From: Opitutales bacterium
GTDB lineage: Bacteria > Verrucomicrobiota > Verrucomicrobiia > Opitutales > JABSRG01
Direction of reading: 5' to 3'
Assembly (NCBI GenBank): GCA_013215165.1
Contig: JABSRG010000010.1
Coordinates: forward strand, 1 to 64,000
Length of the DNA: 64,000 bases
Below the pieces are notes generated by a model. It was not told where the DNA came from. It saw nothing but the letters and a program-made list of their open reading frames with translations, and ran no database searches. How positions within the stretch are numbered: position 1 is the first letter of the stretch; each line of letters starts with the position of its first letter. The position numbers and the translations under genes were made by a program. This document shows, in pieces, positions 38,834 through 47,510 of this stretch.

Positions 38834-39313
38834 CTAATCATGGCTATGACCGGTTGCGTTATCGGAGTCATTGGTTTTCAATGATTTGCGTGGGACTGCA
38901 TTGATAATCTTGTATCGTCCAACGTGAAATCCAAGTAGATAGGAAGTCGAAAAGAAATCTTCTGTTTCGAATTCGACTCCCATCCTGAGTTGGGGCGTAA
39001 GATTGCCAGTGTAGGGCTCTCCCTGGAATTCGAAATCGATCCCGTCGCCGGGCTCAAGATCATGAAAGGTAATGTCACGTACTTCCATTGGGAGTTCATT
39101 ACGCAAAGCAACGAGGACCAGCTGCCTGTATCTAGGTTCGACGTGTTCCCAATGATATAGCTCGACCATTGCCTCGAAGTCTTGCTGGGCAACCGCTTTT
39201 AGGTAGTCATTGCGCAGGCGTTCTCGCGCGGCACTTTCGCCCAATTGGCTATCGCTGCAGGCGCACAACAAAAGAAATGAAAGGCTGCAAAATATCGGAA
39301 AAATAATACGCAC
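38834..39313 (-). CDS. Putative lipoprotein
   Basis: A 159-residue protein with a lipoprotein signal (MRIIFPIFCSLSFLLLCAC, lipidated Cys at about 19). The mature part is acidic, and its first helix (RNDYLKAVAQQDFEAMVELY) is similar to small NTF2-like or SnoaL-like lipoproteins. No enzyme motif is seen. It is probably anchored to the outer or inner membrane. It stands alone, with its start 54 nt from the divergent UbiA-like gene. Confidence 0.7.
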   Translation of the reverse strand: MRIIFPIFCSLSFLLLCACSDSQLGESAARERLRNDYLKAVAQQDFEAMVELYHWEHVEPRYRQLVLVALRNELPMEVRDITFHDLEPGDGIDFEFQGEPYTGNLTPQLRMGVEFETEDFFSTSYLLGFHVGRYKIINAVPRKSLKTNDSDNATGHSHD

Positions 39314-39367
39314 GACAATGAGTTAAGCTTTCTGTCGGTAAAAATCAACAGATCGAAAATTGAGTCC

Positions 39368-40204
39368 ATGCTCGTCGGGTGTATCTCTGAAAAAATGGCG
39401 TCCTATTTCTCCAGGTGGATACATGCGCTTGGCATCGATGCCGGGTGTGTTGCGCTCTTGGGATACTTGTTGGTGTGCCGGGTAGCGAATGTGCCCGCAA
39501 ATCTGGGATATGGCTGGGTGCTCCTAATTACAGTCGTATTGGCCTACATGGGTGATCGTTGGCTGGATGCTTCGCGACAGCCTCTGTTTTCCATGACGTT
39601 GCCGCGGCATGGTATTTATGTGAGGCACCGCTTCATGCTTTTTCGCCTTTGGTGTATTTTGTTTACTGTAGATCTAATAATCGCGTTTTCATGTCTTTCA
39701 CCCCAAGAGCTTGCTCTCGGTGTATGTTTCGCTGGAGGGGTGGGGGCGTATACGATTTTTGCCCAAAGGGGGAAGCTGCGTCGAGGGAGCAAGGAGGTGT
39801 GTATCGGAGGCTTATTTTTCCTTGGTGCATTAGGGCTGAGCCCTTGGGAGTTGGAGATGTCAGGATGGTGGACCGCCTTATTGTTCGGCCTGTTATGCAG
39901 TTTTGACTGCTTGGTGATGGCGTATTTGGAAAGGCATCAAGATAACGCTCGCGAGGAGCCGTCGGCTTTTAGTTTCACTATTTTTAATCAGCGTTTCGGA
40001 TGGAGAATTATGTGGTTAATGATTGTGGTGTGGCTCTTCTCGCTTTTTTGGGTCCCCATAATTTTGATCCTTGGTATGGCTCTCTTTGTTGTGGCCACCT
40101 TGGTTTGGGCGCGGCGGCTTCGGCTTTCCAACCATTCTTTGGATGGGCAGAAGTTGGACGCGGTACTGATCGTTTTCTTAATCAGTCTAGTATTGTTGAT
40201 TTGA
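39368..40204 (+). CDS. UbiA-like polytopic membrane protein
   Basis: A 278-residue protein with seven to nine membrane segments. YMGDRWLDASR near residue 60 resembles the first Asp-rich motif of UbiA prenyltransferases, but only partly (the usual N-D-x-x-D-x-x-x-D is degenerate). The second Asp-rich site is reduced to a lone Asp in FDCLVMAYLE. UbiA enzymes join prenyl chains to aromatic rings in quinone, haem or lipid synthesis. The following gene, 1 nt away, is a methyltransferase; that pair is typical of quinone-like pathways. The call is tentative, and it could be a membrane protein of other function. Confidence 0.45.
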   Translation: MLVGCISEKMASYFSRWIHALGIDAGCVALLGYLLVCRVANVPANLGYGWVLLITVVLAYMGDRWLDASRQPLFSMTLPRHGIYVRHRFMLFRLWCILFTVDLIIAFSCLSPQELALGVCFAGGVGAYTIFAQRGKLRRGSKEVCIGGLFFLGALGLSPWELEMSGWWTALLFGLLCSFDCLVMAYLERHQDNAREEPSAFSFTIFNQRFGWRIMWLMIVVWLFSLFWVPIILILGMALFVVATLVWARRLRLSNHSLDGQKLDAVLIVFLISLVLLI

Positions 40205-40205
40205 T

Positions 40206-40841
40206 ATGAGAGATCCGTTTGGACGCCTCGGCCGTATCTACCACCTACTCAAGATGGCTTGGTCAGGAAGAGAACTCCGGAAAATGCGTGAAGCTTTTCT
40301 TGGTGACCCTGATTTGGTCGCTTCACGCTCAGTGTTGATTTTTGGGGAAGGTGATGGGCGTTTTCTAAAAGCGGCCCTCGAAGCCTGGCCGCAAGCGCAG
40401 TTTAGAGTTGTGGACCAAAGTGCTGGTATGATCTCGATGGCACGGCGTCGCATTATTGATATGGGGTATGGGTCGAGAGTGAGGTTCGATCAAGCTGACG
40501 TCATAGGTTGGGAGTGTGATGAGGCATTTGATGGGGTGGTTATGCACTGTTTTCTAGACTGCTTTGATGACAGAGGCATGCGGCATGTTTTGAAAGAAGC
40601 TAAACGTGGATTAAGCACGGGAGGTTGGGTGTGGGTGGGGGATTATGTCGAACCTCTCAATCGGAATTATCAGTGGCTTCGGCTGCGCTGCTTATATAAA
40701 TTTTTCCAATACGTAACTGATATCCGTGCCCGACGTATACCGGACTATGCTACCTGGTTTGAACAAAATGCCTTCGAAGCTCGTCGCTGTTGCTCGTTTG
40801 GTCGGGGTAGCCTTAATTCATGCTTATACTTCAAGGTCTGA
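40206..40841 (+). CDS. Class I SAM-dependent methyltransferase
   Basis: A 211-residue Rossmann-fold methyltransferase. SAM motif I is VLIFGEGDGRFL, motif II region FRVVDQSAGMISMA, then DVIGWECDEAFDGVVMHCFL and GGWVWVGDYV. It begins one base after the stop of the UbiA-like gene, so the two are translationally linked. By analogy with UbiA/UbiE pairs it may methylate a prenylated or lipid-like product. The substrate is unknown. Confidence 0.82.
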   Translation: MRDPFGRLGRIYHLLKMAWSGRELRKMREAFLGDPDLVASRSVLIFGEGDGRFLKAALEAWPQAQFRVVDQSAGMISMARRRIIDMGYGSRVRFDQADVIGWECDEAFDGVVMHCFLDCFDDRGMRHVLKEAKRGLSTGGWVWVGDYVEPLNRNYQWLRLRCLYKFFQYVTDIRARRIPDYATWFEQNAFEARRCCSFGRGSLNSCLYFKV

Positions 40842-40893
40842 AGAAAAGGGCAGAGCTTATGCAGCTACAAATTATTACGGGTCGCAAAACCAA

Positions 40894-40925
40894 AGACCAC
40901 CCGGGCTTTGCGCGCCGAGTGGTCT
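40894..40925 (-). terminator. Probable terminator hairpin
   Basis: An 11-base hairpin with one mismatch (40894-40904 with 40915-40925) lies just past the stop of the minus-strand coiled-coil gene. The T run is weak (TTTT a few bases on). It may serve the converging methyltransferase gene too. Confidence 0.6.
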
Positions 40926-40955
40926 CCAGGGATAGGGGTATGAAAAGGTTTTTAT

Positions 40956-41507
40956 CTAAATTGCCTGGTCCACGTCGCTAGATGCTTTTCGTTTTTCGCG
41001 ACGGTTCGAGAAAGGAGATCTGGTGTCTTTAAGTTCTTTCCTGTCTGAACCAGCTTCAGCAATGAGGCTAAGGAAATCTTCCTTCAGTCTGCGAAGCATT
41101 GCAGTACCTCCATTGCTGTAAGCCATTTTGAACCCATTGGAAACGTCGACTTCATTTTCGGCAATTTCGCAGGATTCCTGGCGTTTATTGATCAAATAGA
41201 AGATGGTTCGAAGAATTGTGTCAGAAGATTCTGCGTTACTGATCGCTGATCTAAGTTCCTCCAGGCGAATTTTATCTGTGGTCGCGAAGACTTCCTTGAG
41301 GCGGTGATGTTTTGCTAGTGCATTGCGCATATATTCGTTTTGTTTGCGCAATTCCTCAATCTCCGCCTTGTTACGAATCGCCGTGTGCTCAAGTTCGCGC
41401 TTTTCAAACTCGGTGCGCTGGCACTGTTCTCGCCAAGCGGTAGCTCTAGATGTTGCGGATGCCAGACTTGCCTCGTGCTTTGAGTGTCCAAAGAGAGATC
41501 GGATCAT
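40956..41507 (-). CDS. Small coiled-coil protein of unknown function
   Basis: 183 residues from ATG 41507 (MIRSLFGHSKHEASL). The frame is open 24 codons further upstream, but that part does not read like protein. A charged coiled coil covers about 20-80 (many Glu, Lys, Arg and Leu), followed by helical sequence and a basic tail (NRREKRKASSDVDQAI). There is no signal peptide, membrane helix or enzyme motif. It is a monocistronic cytoplasmic protein that I do not recognise. Confidence 0.55.
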   Translation of the reverse strand: MIRSLFGHSKHEASLASATSRATAWREQCQRTEFEKRELEHTAIRNKAEIEELRKQNEYMRNALAKHHRLKEVFATTDKIRLEELRSAISNAESSDTILRTIFYLINKRQESCEIAENEVDVSNGFKMAYSNGGTAMLRRLKEDFLSLIAEAGSDRKELKDTRSPFSNRREKRKASSDVDQAI

Positions 41508-41579
41508 ATGAGGGCAGGGTTGAAGGATTGTTACGTGATGTGTGAGTAATGTAATTCTGAATATCCTTTCAAGGGTCAA

Positions 41580-41917
41580 GCGCCTTTATGGCAGCCGCTT
41601 TTACGGCATTTTATCAGCCCGTATGTACGGGCACCTTTGGCTCGATCTGAATCTTGACAAAAAGATTGGTGCCAGAGCACACTGTGACTGATGATTTATC
41701 TTGCGCGAGCTAAGCCAATGGAGGTTTTCGGCAGGCTGAGTTCTGACGCGAACTCGGCCCCATCTGGCACGCTTTTACGGCTTCGACTCCCTTTCGGGGG
41801 TAAATAATAATCTCAGCCACCCTTTGTGTGCGTCGGCATAGGTTAGCAGATCTGCAAACGGAGCCGAGTGCGACGCTGTCATTAGACATCCATAAATAAA
41901 AGTCGTAAATTATCCTT
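41580..41917 (+). promoter_or_regulatory. leuA promoter and leader region
   Basis: 338 bases before leuA. They hold a consensus -35 TTGACA (41654-41659) without a good -10, and a perfect hairpin GCCCGT-ATGT-ACGGGC (41627-41642). A 10-base hairpin with one G-U pair lies at 41734-41743 / 41750-41759 inside a leader ORF. Farther on are a small C/G hairpin over the Leu codons and stop (about 41787-41801), a perfect palindrome GCAGATCTGC (41846-41855) and GCGTCG/CGACGC (41830-41835 / 41871-41876). The arrangement suggests leader-peptide control of leuA. No classical terminator with a T run was found. Confidence 0.55.
41718..41807 (+). CDS. Putative leucine leader peptide upstream of leuA
   Basis: A 29-codon ORF with ATG at 41718 and TAA at 41805-41807, starting 203 bases before leuA. 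Its second half reads TLLRLRLPFGGK, with Leu codons CTT, TTA, CTT and CTC packed into six codons. Such a cluster just before a leucine-synthesis gene is what an attenuation or ribosome-stalling leader needs. The peptide would act only by being translated, with stalling on scarce leucyl-tRNA altering the RNA fold. The ribosome site is weak. The hairpin at 41734-41759 lies inside the ORF. Confidence 0.5.
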   Translation: MEVFGRLSSDANSAPSGTLLRLRLPFGGK

Positions 41918-41920
41918 TTG

Positions 41921-43606
41921 ATGCAACATCATCCCATTTCCAAATATCGCCCATTTTCAGGAGTGTCCTTATCTGACCGCACCTGGCCGGATAAGCAAAT
42001 ATCTTCGGCACCCATCTGGTGCAGCGTCGATCTGCGCGATGGTAACCAAGCCCTCGCCCAACCCATGAGTGTTGAGGAAAAACTGGAGTTCTTCGATCTC
42101 TTAGTAGGGGTTGGATTTAAGCAAATCGAAATCGGATTTCCTTCTGCTTCCGACACAGAATTTGCCTTTACACGCCGTTTAATAGAAGAGCAGCGCATAC
42201 CGGACGATGTAACCATTCAGGTTCTTGTTCAATGCCGTGAGCACTTAATCGAACGCACCGTCGAAAGCCTTATCGGCGCGAAGAGTGTTATCATCCACGT
42301 CTACAATTCGACCAATCCACTCCAGCGAGATATTACCTTCAATAAGGACAAATCTGAAATCAAGGCGATCGCTGTTCAAGGAGCTCAGTGGATTCAAAAT
42401 CGATTGCCCCGACTCGAAGGGACTTCCGTAATTTTACAATACAGTCCAGAGAGCTTTTCTGACACCGAAACGGAGTATGCTCTGGAAGTATGCGAGGCGG
42501 TCTTAGATGTGTGGCAGCCCACTCCTGAGAGGCCAGCGATTTTAAATTTGCCTGCGACTGTTGAATGGGCGACTCCCAATGTTCACGCTGACCAAATTGA
42601 GTGGTTTTGTCGTCATATGAAGCGCCGTGATCGAGCTATTATCAGCCTGCACACGCATAATGACAGGGGCACGGGGACTGCAGCGACAGAGTTGGCGTTA
42701 ATGGCTGGTGCCGACCGCGTCGAGGGTACGCTCTTTGGCAACGGGGAGCGGACTGGGAATCTCGATATTATTCAGGTAGCTCTGAATATGTATACCCAGG
42801 GTGTAGACCCAGGGCTCGATTTTTCAGATCTGCCGAAAATTCGTAATTTGTATGAGAAGGTGACGCGGATGTCTGTTCACGAGCGTCATCCTTATGCTGG
42901 TGATCTCGTCTTTACTGCATTCTCAGGCTCACACCAAGATGCGATTAAAAAGGGAATGGATCGCATGCAGGTCGACGAGCAGGATCTGTGGCGTGTCCCT
43001 TATCTCCCGATCGACCCGGAAGACATTGGGCGCAGCTATGATGCTATTATTCGAATCAATAGCCAGAGCGGGAAAGGCGGCGTAGCATTCATTCTGGAAC
43101 AAGAGTTTGGTCTTGAGTTGCCGAAGAAAATGCACCCGGAAGTAGGACAATTAGTAAATCTACGCGCCGACTCGCTCAGCCGCGAACTGAATGCTGATGA
43201 AATTTATGCAGTGTTCCAAAAAGCTTATCTCGATATACGCGAACCGCTTCGTGTGACTCAGTATGCCGTCAGGCATAGCAGCTCAGATGTGGACGATGTG
43301 AGTTTTGAGGCGGATGTAATCTTTAAAGGAGAGCAGCAAAAAATCTCAGGTAAAGGGAACGGTCCGATCAGTTCATTGGTCAATGCCATCGAGCGACAGG
43401 GTTGGAAGGACTTCCAGCTGCTTGACTACCGCCAGCACGCTGTGGGTGTTGGATCCGGAACCCGTGCGGCATGCTACATAAACCTCGGTAAATCTGGCAC
43501 TTCGGACTGTTCCGTTTTTGGAGCAGCACTGGATTCAAACACCGAAGCAGCAAGTATATATGCAGTGATAAGCGCTTTTAACCGTCTTCAACGTTTGAGC
43601 GGTTAA
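41921..43606 (+). CDS. leuA: 2-isopropylmalate synthase
   Basis: First committed enzyme of leucine synthesis: condenses acetyl-CoA with 2-oxoisovalerate. The 561-residue protein is of the long LeuA type known from actinobacteria, starting YRPFSGVSLSDRTWPDKQ. It has the catalytic/metal-binding SVDLRDGNQAL, the substrate region GFPSASDTEF, the His metal ligands in ISLHTHNDRGTG, and the C-terminal leucine-feedback domain (AVGVGSGTRAACYINLG). The start is ATG 41921; a TTG immediately before is not needed. Regulation probably combines feedback inhibition with the leader described at 41718. No leuB, leuC or leuD follows. Confidence 0.95.
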   Translation: MQHHPISKYRPFSGVSLSDRTWPDKQISSAPIWCSVDLRDGNQALAQPMSVEEKLEFFDLLVGVGFKQIEIGFPSASDTEFAFTRRLIEEQRIPDDVTIQVLVQCREHLIERTVESLIGAKSVIIHVYNSTNPLQRDITFNKDKSEIKAIAVQGAQWIQNRLPRLEGTSVILQYSPESFSDTETEYALEVCEAVLDVWQPTPERPAILNLPATVEWATPNVHADQIEWFCRHMKRRDRAIISLHTHNDRGTGTAATELALMAGADRVEGTLFGNGERTGNLDIIQVALNMYTQGVDPGLDFSDLPKIRNLYEKVTRMSVHERHPYAGDLVFTAFSGSHQDAIKKGMDRMQVDEQDLWRVPYLPIDPEDIGRSYDAIIRINSQSGKGGVAFILEQEFGLELPKKMHPEVGQLVNLRADSLSRELNADEIYAVFQKAYLDIREPLRVTQYAVRHSSSDVDDVSFEADVIFKGEQQKISGKGNGPISSLVNAIERQGWKDFQLLDYRQHAVGVGSGTRAACYINLGKSGTSDCSVFGAALDSNTEAASIYAVISAFNRLQRLSG

Positions 43607-43624
43607 ATTTGGGTCAATGTGGAC

Positions 43625-44440
43625 ATGAGTGAGCAGGAGAGCATTCGCGTAAGAAATCGGTTTATTCGCTACCGTAACGTCTTGTTATCTGAGGCGGATT
43701 TTGCGCCCTTGTTTTCTGAATTTGACAGACACCTGCGCCAATATGGTCAAGAAATAGACGCGTCGCACCGCGAGATTTTTCAAAGCTGCCTGGCTGCATT
43801 CACCTTACATTGTGCTTCGCACCCTCGGAATGAGACGCTCGCTTGGACACTTAGTTTTCAAGACCCATTGCTGAATGTATTCCTCGGAGGCGACACTCAA
43901 GATGGGAATGTCGTGGGTCGTGTATTCATTGAGAACGTAAAGGTGGAGTCATACAACAGTTTCTATCAAGAGCTCGTGGTTCGCGGAAAACCCCTGCACC
44001 GGAGTTTTGTGGAATTCGAAGGGCATGATCCATTGATTGCTGCAGAGACCTACTATGCACGCTCCGAACAGCGACCCGCGCGTTTTTTCCAATTGTCTGA
44101 TAGTCGTTTTGTGATGTTGGGTGCACATCCAGATTTCGAAGAAGACTGGTTTAGTGCGCTCACTCACGAAGATGTCGAGGCATTGGAAGCCACCGAAACG
44201 CTCGTCGATATCGAGTCGCGTGACTATGGCTGGTTTTGCGGATGCAACGACCGTCGAATTTTCCAGGTTTTGGAAAACGTGGTCGCGCATGGTATGGAAG
44301 AGCTTTTCCAGGAAGATCCATCCGTAACGGTTCAATGTCCGCGTTGTGCGGCCAAGTATATTGTAACTCGTGAAGCCATGGAGGCTCACATGGCCGAAAT
44401 TGAAAAGGCGTCATTAAAATCGCCGCCCTCGGAAAGCTAG
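43625..44440 (+). CDS. hslO: Hsp33 family redox-regulated chaperone
   Basis: A 271-residue homologue of Hsp33, a holdase switched on by oxidative stress. The C-terminal zinc site is intact: Cys-Gly-Cys in WFCGCND, 30 residues, then CPRC followed by AAKYIVTREAMEA. The spacing fits the family's C-x-C and C-x-x-C pattern. The N-terminal domain is divergent, as is usual outside proteobacteria. GTG 43619 is also open; ATG 43625 is chosen. It follows leuA by 18 nt and may be co-transcribed with it. Its stop overlaps that of the convergent dGTPase by 4 nt. Confidence 0.82.
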   Translation: MSEQESIRVRNRFIRYRNVLLSEADFAPLFSEFDRHLRQYGQEIDASHREIFQSCLAAFTLHCASHPRNETLAWTLSFQDPLLNVFLGGDTQDGNVVGRVFIENVKVESYNSFYQELVVRGKPLHRSFVEFEGHDPLIAAETYYARSEQRPARFFQLSDSRFVMLGAHPDFEEDWFSALTHEDVEALEATETLVDIESRDYGWFCGCNDRRIFQVLENVVAHGMEELFQEDPSVTVQCPRCAAKYIVTREAMEAHMAEIEKASLKSPPSES

Positions 44441-45714
44441 GCAAGGTCGCTCAAGGAGCCGTAGTCTGCCCGGAATAATTTCTGATAAAGACGAATGGCC
44501 TCTCCGTCCGTGAGTGCTGATAAGGCGTCGCAAATGTAGCGGATGCGCAGAGTGTCGGAGTCAGCTTGCCTGATGCGTAGGTCCCAACTTGAGGGGAGGA
44601 TGCTCAGTCGGTCATGTGTCTCAGATAAGTAGGCATCCATGACGGCATCAAACAACTCAATCAGTAAATGCCGGCCGCGAAATTCATTCTGCTGTATCTG
44701 AGGCGATCGAAAAATTAGATCCACGGCGATGCGCTTGTAGAGCGAGCACTGGCGAGCAATGTCACCGTCTACTTTCAAACGCCATGCTGAGCGATCGTTC
44801 AAATCGTCCGTTTCGAGACTTAGAGCGGAGATGAATTGTCCCACTTTGGCAGCATGTCGGCGTTCGTAGGTCCCGTCGTTAATGCGCTCTCGAAGCTTAT
44901 CGAGATCCTGGACATCTGCCTCATCGAGATCCTCTTGCTGCTCCATCCATTGATGGATGCGGGTGCTCGTGAGGTAGCCTGCTTGGATGCCATCAGACAG
45001 ATCGTTGAGTGAGTAGGCTGTATCATCTGCCCAGTCCATGATTTGGCATTCGAGGGATTTTTCGAAACCTGGGCCTGTCTCTTGCACCCAATTTAGGACC
45101 GATTCCTGTTCGTCATAGATAAAGTGATTTTTGGGATAGGTGGCTTTCCCCGCCTCTGTGGTGCGGACTAGCGAGGAAAATGTGGTTTTATATTTTAATG
45201 TCGCATCCACAAAGGCGCGCGTCGGGTTCATGCCCACAGGGCGATCTGGCCTCTCGAAAATTAAGTGGGTCAGAATGCGTAGAGTCTGAGCATTGCCCTC
45301 AAATCCGCCATGGGGTGCCATGCAGGCGTTAAGTGTGCGTTCACCAATATGTCCAAACGGCGGGTGCCCCAGGTCGTGGGCTAGGCATGCAGCTTCAACC
45401 AGATCGACATCGATCAGGCCGAGACCCGAAGATGTTTCAGCCAGCTCATAATTCATGCGTTCCACAATCGACCGGCCAATCTTTGCTACTTCGATCGAGT
45501 GAGTGAGACGCGTGCGGTAAAAGTCATAGTCTCCCGATTGAAAGACCTGGGTCTTTGATTGTAGCCGACGAAATGCGTAGGAAAATGTTATGCGGTCTCG
45601 ATCAATCTGGAACGGAGTTCTCGGATCTCCCGAGCGTTGGGATTTCCTTGAATGAGATGTATCAGGCATCCAGCGTTCGCAATCGCGGTCCGAGTAAAGC
45701 GAAGAAGGCGGCAT
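44437..45714 (-). CDS. dgt: Deoxyguanosinetriphosphate triphosphohydrolase-like protein
   Basis: A 425-residue HD-domain enzyme that cleaves dGTP (or other dNTPs) to nucleoside and triphosphate. The start includes DRDRITFSYAFRRLQSKTQV and FYRTRLTHSIEVAKIGRSI, the HD pair is in LAHDLGHPPFGHIGE, and the Asp ligand region is IMDWADDTAYSLNDL. These are the standard dGTPase landmarks. It is divergent from the LOG gene with about 100 bases between them, and convergent with hslO. It probably tunes dNTP pools. Confidence 0.93.
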   Translation of the reverse strand: MPPSSLYSDRDCERWMPDTSHSRKSQRSGDPRTPFQIDRDRITFSYAFRRLQSKTQVFQSGDYDFYRTRLTHSIEVAKIGRSIVERMNYELAETSSGLGLIDVDLVEAACLAHDLGHPPFGHIGERTLNACMAPHGGFEGNAQTLRILTHLIFERPDRPVGMNPTRAFVDATLKYKTTFSSLVRTTEAGKATYPKNHFIYDEQESVLNWVQETGPGFEKSLECQIMDWADDTAYSLNDLSDGIQAGYLTSTRIHQWMEQQEDLDEADVQDLDKLRERINDGTYERRHAAKVGQFISALSLETDDLNDRSAWRLKVDGDIARQCSLYKRIAVDLIFRSPQIQQNEFRGRHLLIELFDAVMDAYLSETHDRLSILPSSWDLRIRQADSDTLRIRYICDALSALTDGEAIRLYQKLFRADYGSLSDLA

Positions 45715-45812
45715 TATACGAGAAGAAGCGCTGTCTGGCGTCTGTGCAAACTTTTGGAAGACTGAAGCGTGGTTTTATTGTGACGGCATAAGAATCGCTC
45801 ACACTCGATGCC

Positions 45813-46382
45813 ATGTCGCATGCAGCAAATCCACCGATTCGTGTTACAGTTTACTGTGCCGCAAGCCCGAGCCTAGATAAGAAATACTACCAATTTGCTG
45901 AAGCACTCGGTAATGAATTGGTATCGCAAGGGATGGAGTTGGTGTATGGCGGCGGTGGGCGCGGTCTTATGGGGGCGCTGGCTGATGCAGTCTTAAATGC
46001 TGGGGGCAAGGTGCGTGGTGTGATCCCAAACTTTATGATCGATCGCGAATGGGCTCACCCCAAGGTCAAGGATTTGGAGCTGGTGAATACCATGCATGAA
46101 CGCAAGACGGCCATGGTGGCACAATGCGACGCTATCGTGGCGCTTCCCGGAGGTTGCGGCACATTCGAAGAACTCCTGGAAGCATTTACCTGGAAGCGGC
46201 TCGACTTGATTGACAAGCCCATCGTTGTCGTGAACCAGGATGGATACTATAACGGCCTTAAGGCCTTATTTGATCACTCGGTCCAGGAGGGCTTTATGGC
46301 TGAGGATTTTCTAGACTATTGGCAGTTCGTTACGACTCCAAAGGAAGCTGTCGAGCATATCGATCGTGCCGTTCATAGATAG
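45813..46382 (+). CDS. LOG family protein (nucleotide 5'-monophosphate phosphoribohydrolase)
   Basis: A 189-residue Rossmann-fold protein with GGGGRGLMGALADAVL and PGGCGTFEELLEAFTWKRL, the P-G-G-x-G-T-x-x-E motif of LOG proteins, often mislabelled lysine decarboxylases. Such proteins remove ribose 5-phosphate from nucleotides such as cytokinin riboside monophosphate or AMP. The bacterial role is often unclear. It is full length and monocistronic. Confidence 0.93.
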   Translation: MSHAANPPIRVTVYCAASPSLDKKYYQFAEALGNELVSQGMELVYGGGGRGLMGALADAVLNAGGKVRGVIPNFMIDREWAHPKVKDLELVNTMHERKTAMVAQCDAIVALPGGCGTFEELLEAFTWKRLDLIDKPIVVVNQDGYYNGLKALFDHSVQEGFMAEDFLDYWQFVTTPKEAVEHIDRAVHR

Positions 46383-46403
46383 GTGACGCCTTCGATATCT
46401 GGC

Positions 46404-47426
46404 TTATCCCAGCCATTTCACCCATTCTCCATGGGGTTGAGCTCGAGCTATCATGCTTGAATGTTCCTCACCGCCTTTGAAAATGCTGAGATTGAGGCCC
46501 GGTTTAATGTTATTGTGAATATGGATTAGATCACGTGTCCGTCCGATTCTTTCAATTTTTTGAAGGAAGGCTTTGCGCGCATCTTGGCTGATTTGATTTG
46601 CGACATGTGTGTGGTAAATCGCTGGGATCACATTATCCGGCAGGCTGGTGATGATATCGTCCACTTCTACGAACCCATCGCCCTCGCGGAGGTCTAATTG
46701 CTGTTCTGAAGTAAAGTAGAGCGCAGCCTCTAACCGCGAACGACGCTCGATAAGTTCAGGCCAAACGAGAGCCATCAGCCAGGCCCGCTCGTCATCGTCA
46801 GTGGCTGATATGGTATTGAGGTCCAGGCCGATGCGATGAGAAATCATCGGAGCTGGTCTACTAAATATATCTGGTGTCTCTCCTTCGAATCTGGACTCTA
46901 GAGTGATTGGAGAACTTGTATTTCCCCAACCGACGCCATTGCCGTAGTCATACGCATACTGATCCCAGAAAAGGTTGAGCCCGGCACTACAGCCGATTTC
47001 GATCAAAGCGATAGAGCGGTTATCGAAGCCCTGTGTGGCGCTGAGAAAAATGGGTAATAGGTAAACACATCGCCGGACTTCATTTGTCTGAACCCGACGG
47101 TTTTGCAGGCAGGTGGCAACTGACTCTCGATACTCAAAAATGAACGAGCGAAACGCGCTATAAGCTCCATCAGGCGATTTCGCAGGTTTACTGAGCCAGG
47201 GAAAATATTCAGCGAGCTTATTCCCCGGATATTTGGCCAACACATACTGAGTAGCACCGAAGAGCATATTAGCCGGCGGCTGCTCAGGACGACAACACTC
47301 GGCTACCAGCGCCAACATCTCCGTGTCTTTAGCGATCTCTAAAGCAAGCGCAGCATATAGGGGTGAACTCTCCGGACATTCTTTTTCGCCGAAGTGTTGG
47401 AAACGTTCTGATAGACCAGAATCCAT
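46404..47426 (-). CDS. DUF2332 family protein
   Basis: 340 residues matching the DUF2332 family in layout: SSPLYAALALEIAKDTEML at the start, PPANMLFGATQYVL, a conserved middle RSFIFEYRESVATCLQNRRV, and IALIEIGCSAGLNLFWDQYA. The last of these resembles a SAM-binding motif I (E-I-G-x-S-A-G-L-N). A methyltransferase-like fold is therefore plausible, but no activity is known to me. It is last in a likely unit with the PIG-L deacetylase, 84 nt after it. Confidence 0.82.
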   Translation of the reverse strand: MDSGLSERFQHFGEKECPESSPLYAALALEIAKDTEMLALVAECCRPEQPPANMLFGATQYVLAKYPGNKLAEYFPWLSKPAKSPDGAYSAFRSFIFEYRESVATCLQNRRVQTNEVRRCVYLLPIFLSATQGFDNRSIALIEIGCSAGLNLFWDQYAYDYGNGVGWGNTSSPITLESRFEGETPDIFSRPAPMISHRIGLDLNTISATDDDERAWLMALVWPELIERRSRLEAALYFTSEQQLDLREGDGFVEVDDIITSLPDNVIPAIYHTHVANQISQDARKAFLQKIERIGRTRDLIHIHNNIKPGLNLSIFKGGEEHSSMIARAQPHGEWVKWLG

Positions 47427-47510
47427 TTCCCTATCGATGTAGGCCCATCAACTCATTTGCACCGAAAATCTACTAGAGAAGTGTGGCTATTCTTGGCTCT
47501 AAAGTTGGCC

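Noticed and set aside
41734-41759. Calling the 10-base leader hairpin a leuA terminator
   Set aside because: No T run follows it, and it lies inside the leader ORF. It cannot be a simple intrinsic terminator.
45813-46382. Lysine decarboxylase annotation for the LOG protein
   Set aside because: The P-G-G-x-G-T-x-x-E motif belongs to LOG phosphoribohydrolases; there is no PLP-binding site.
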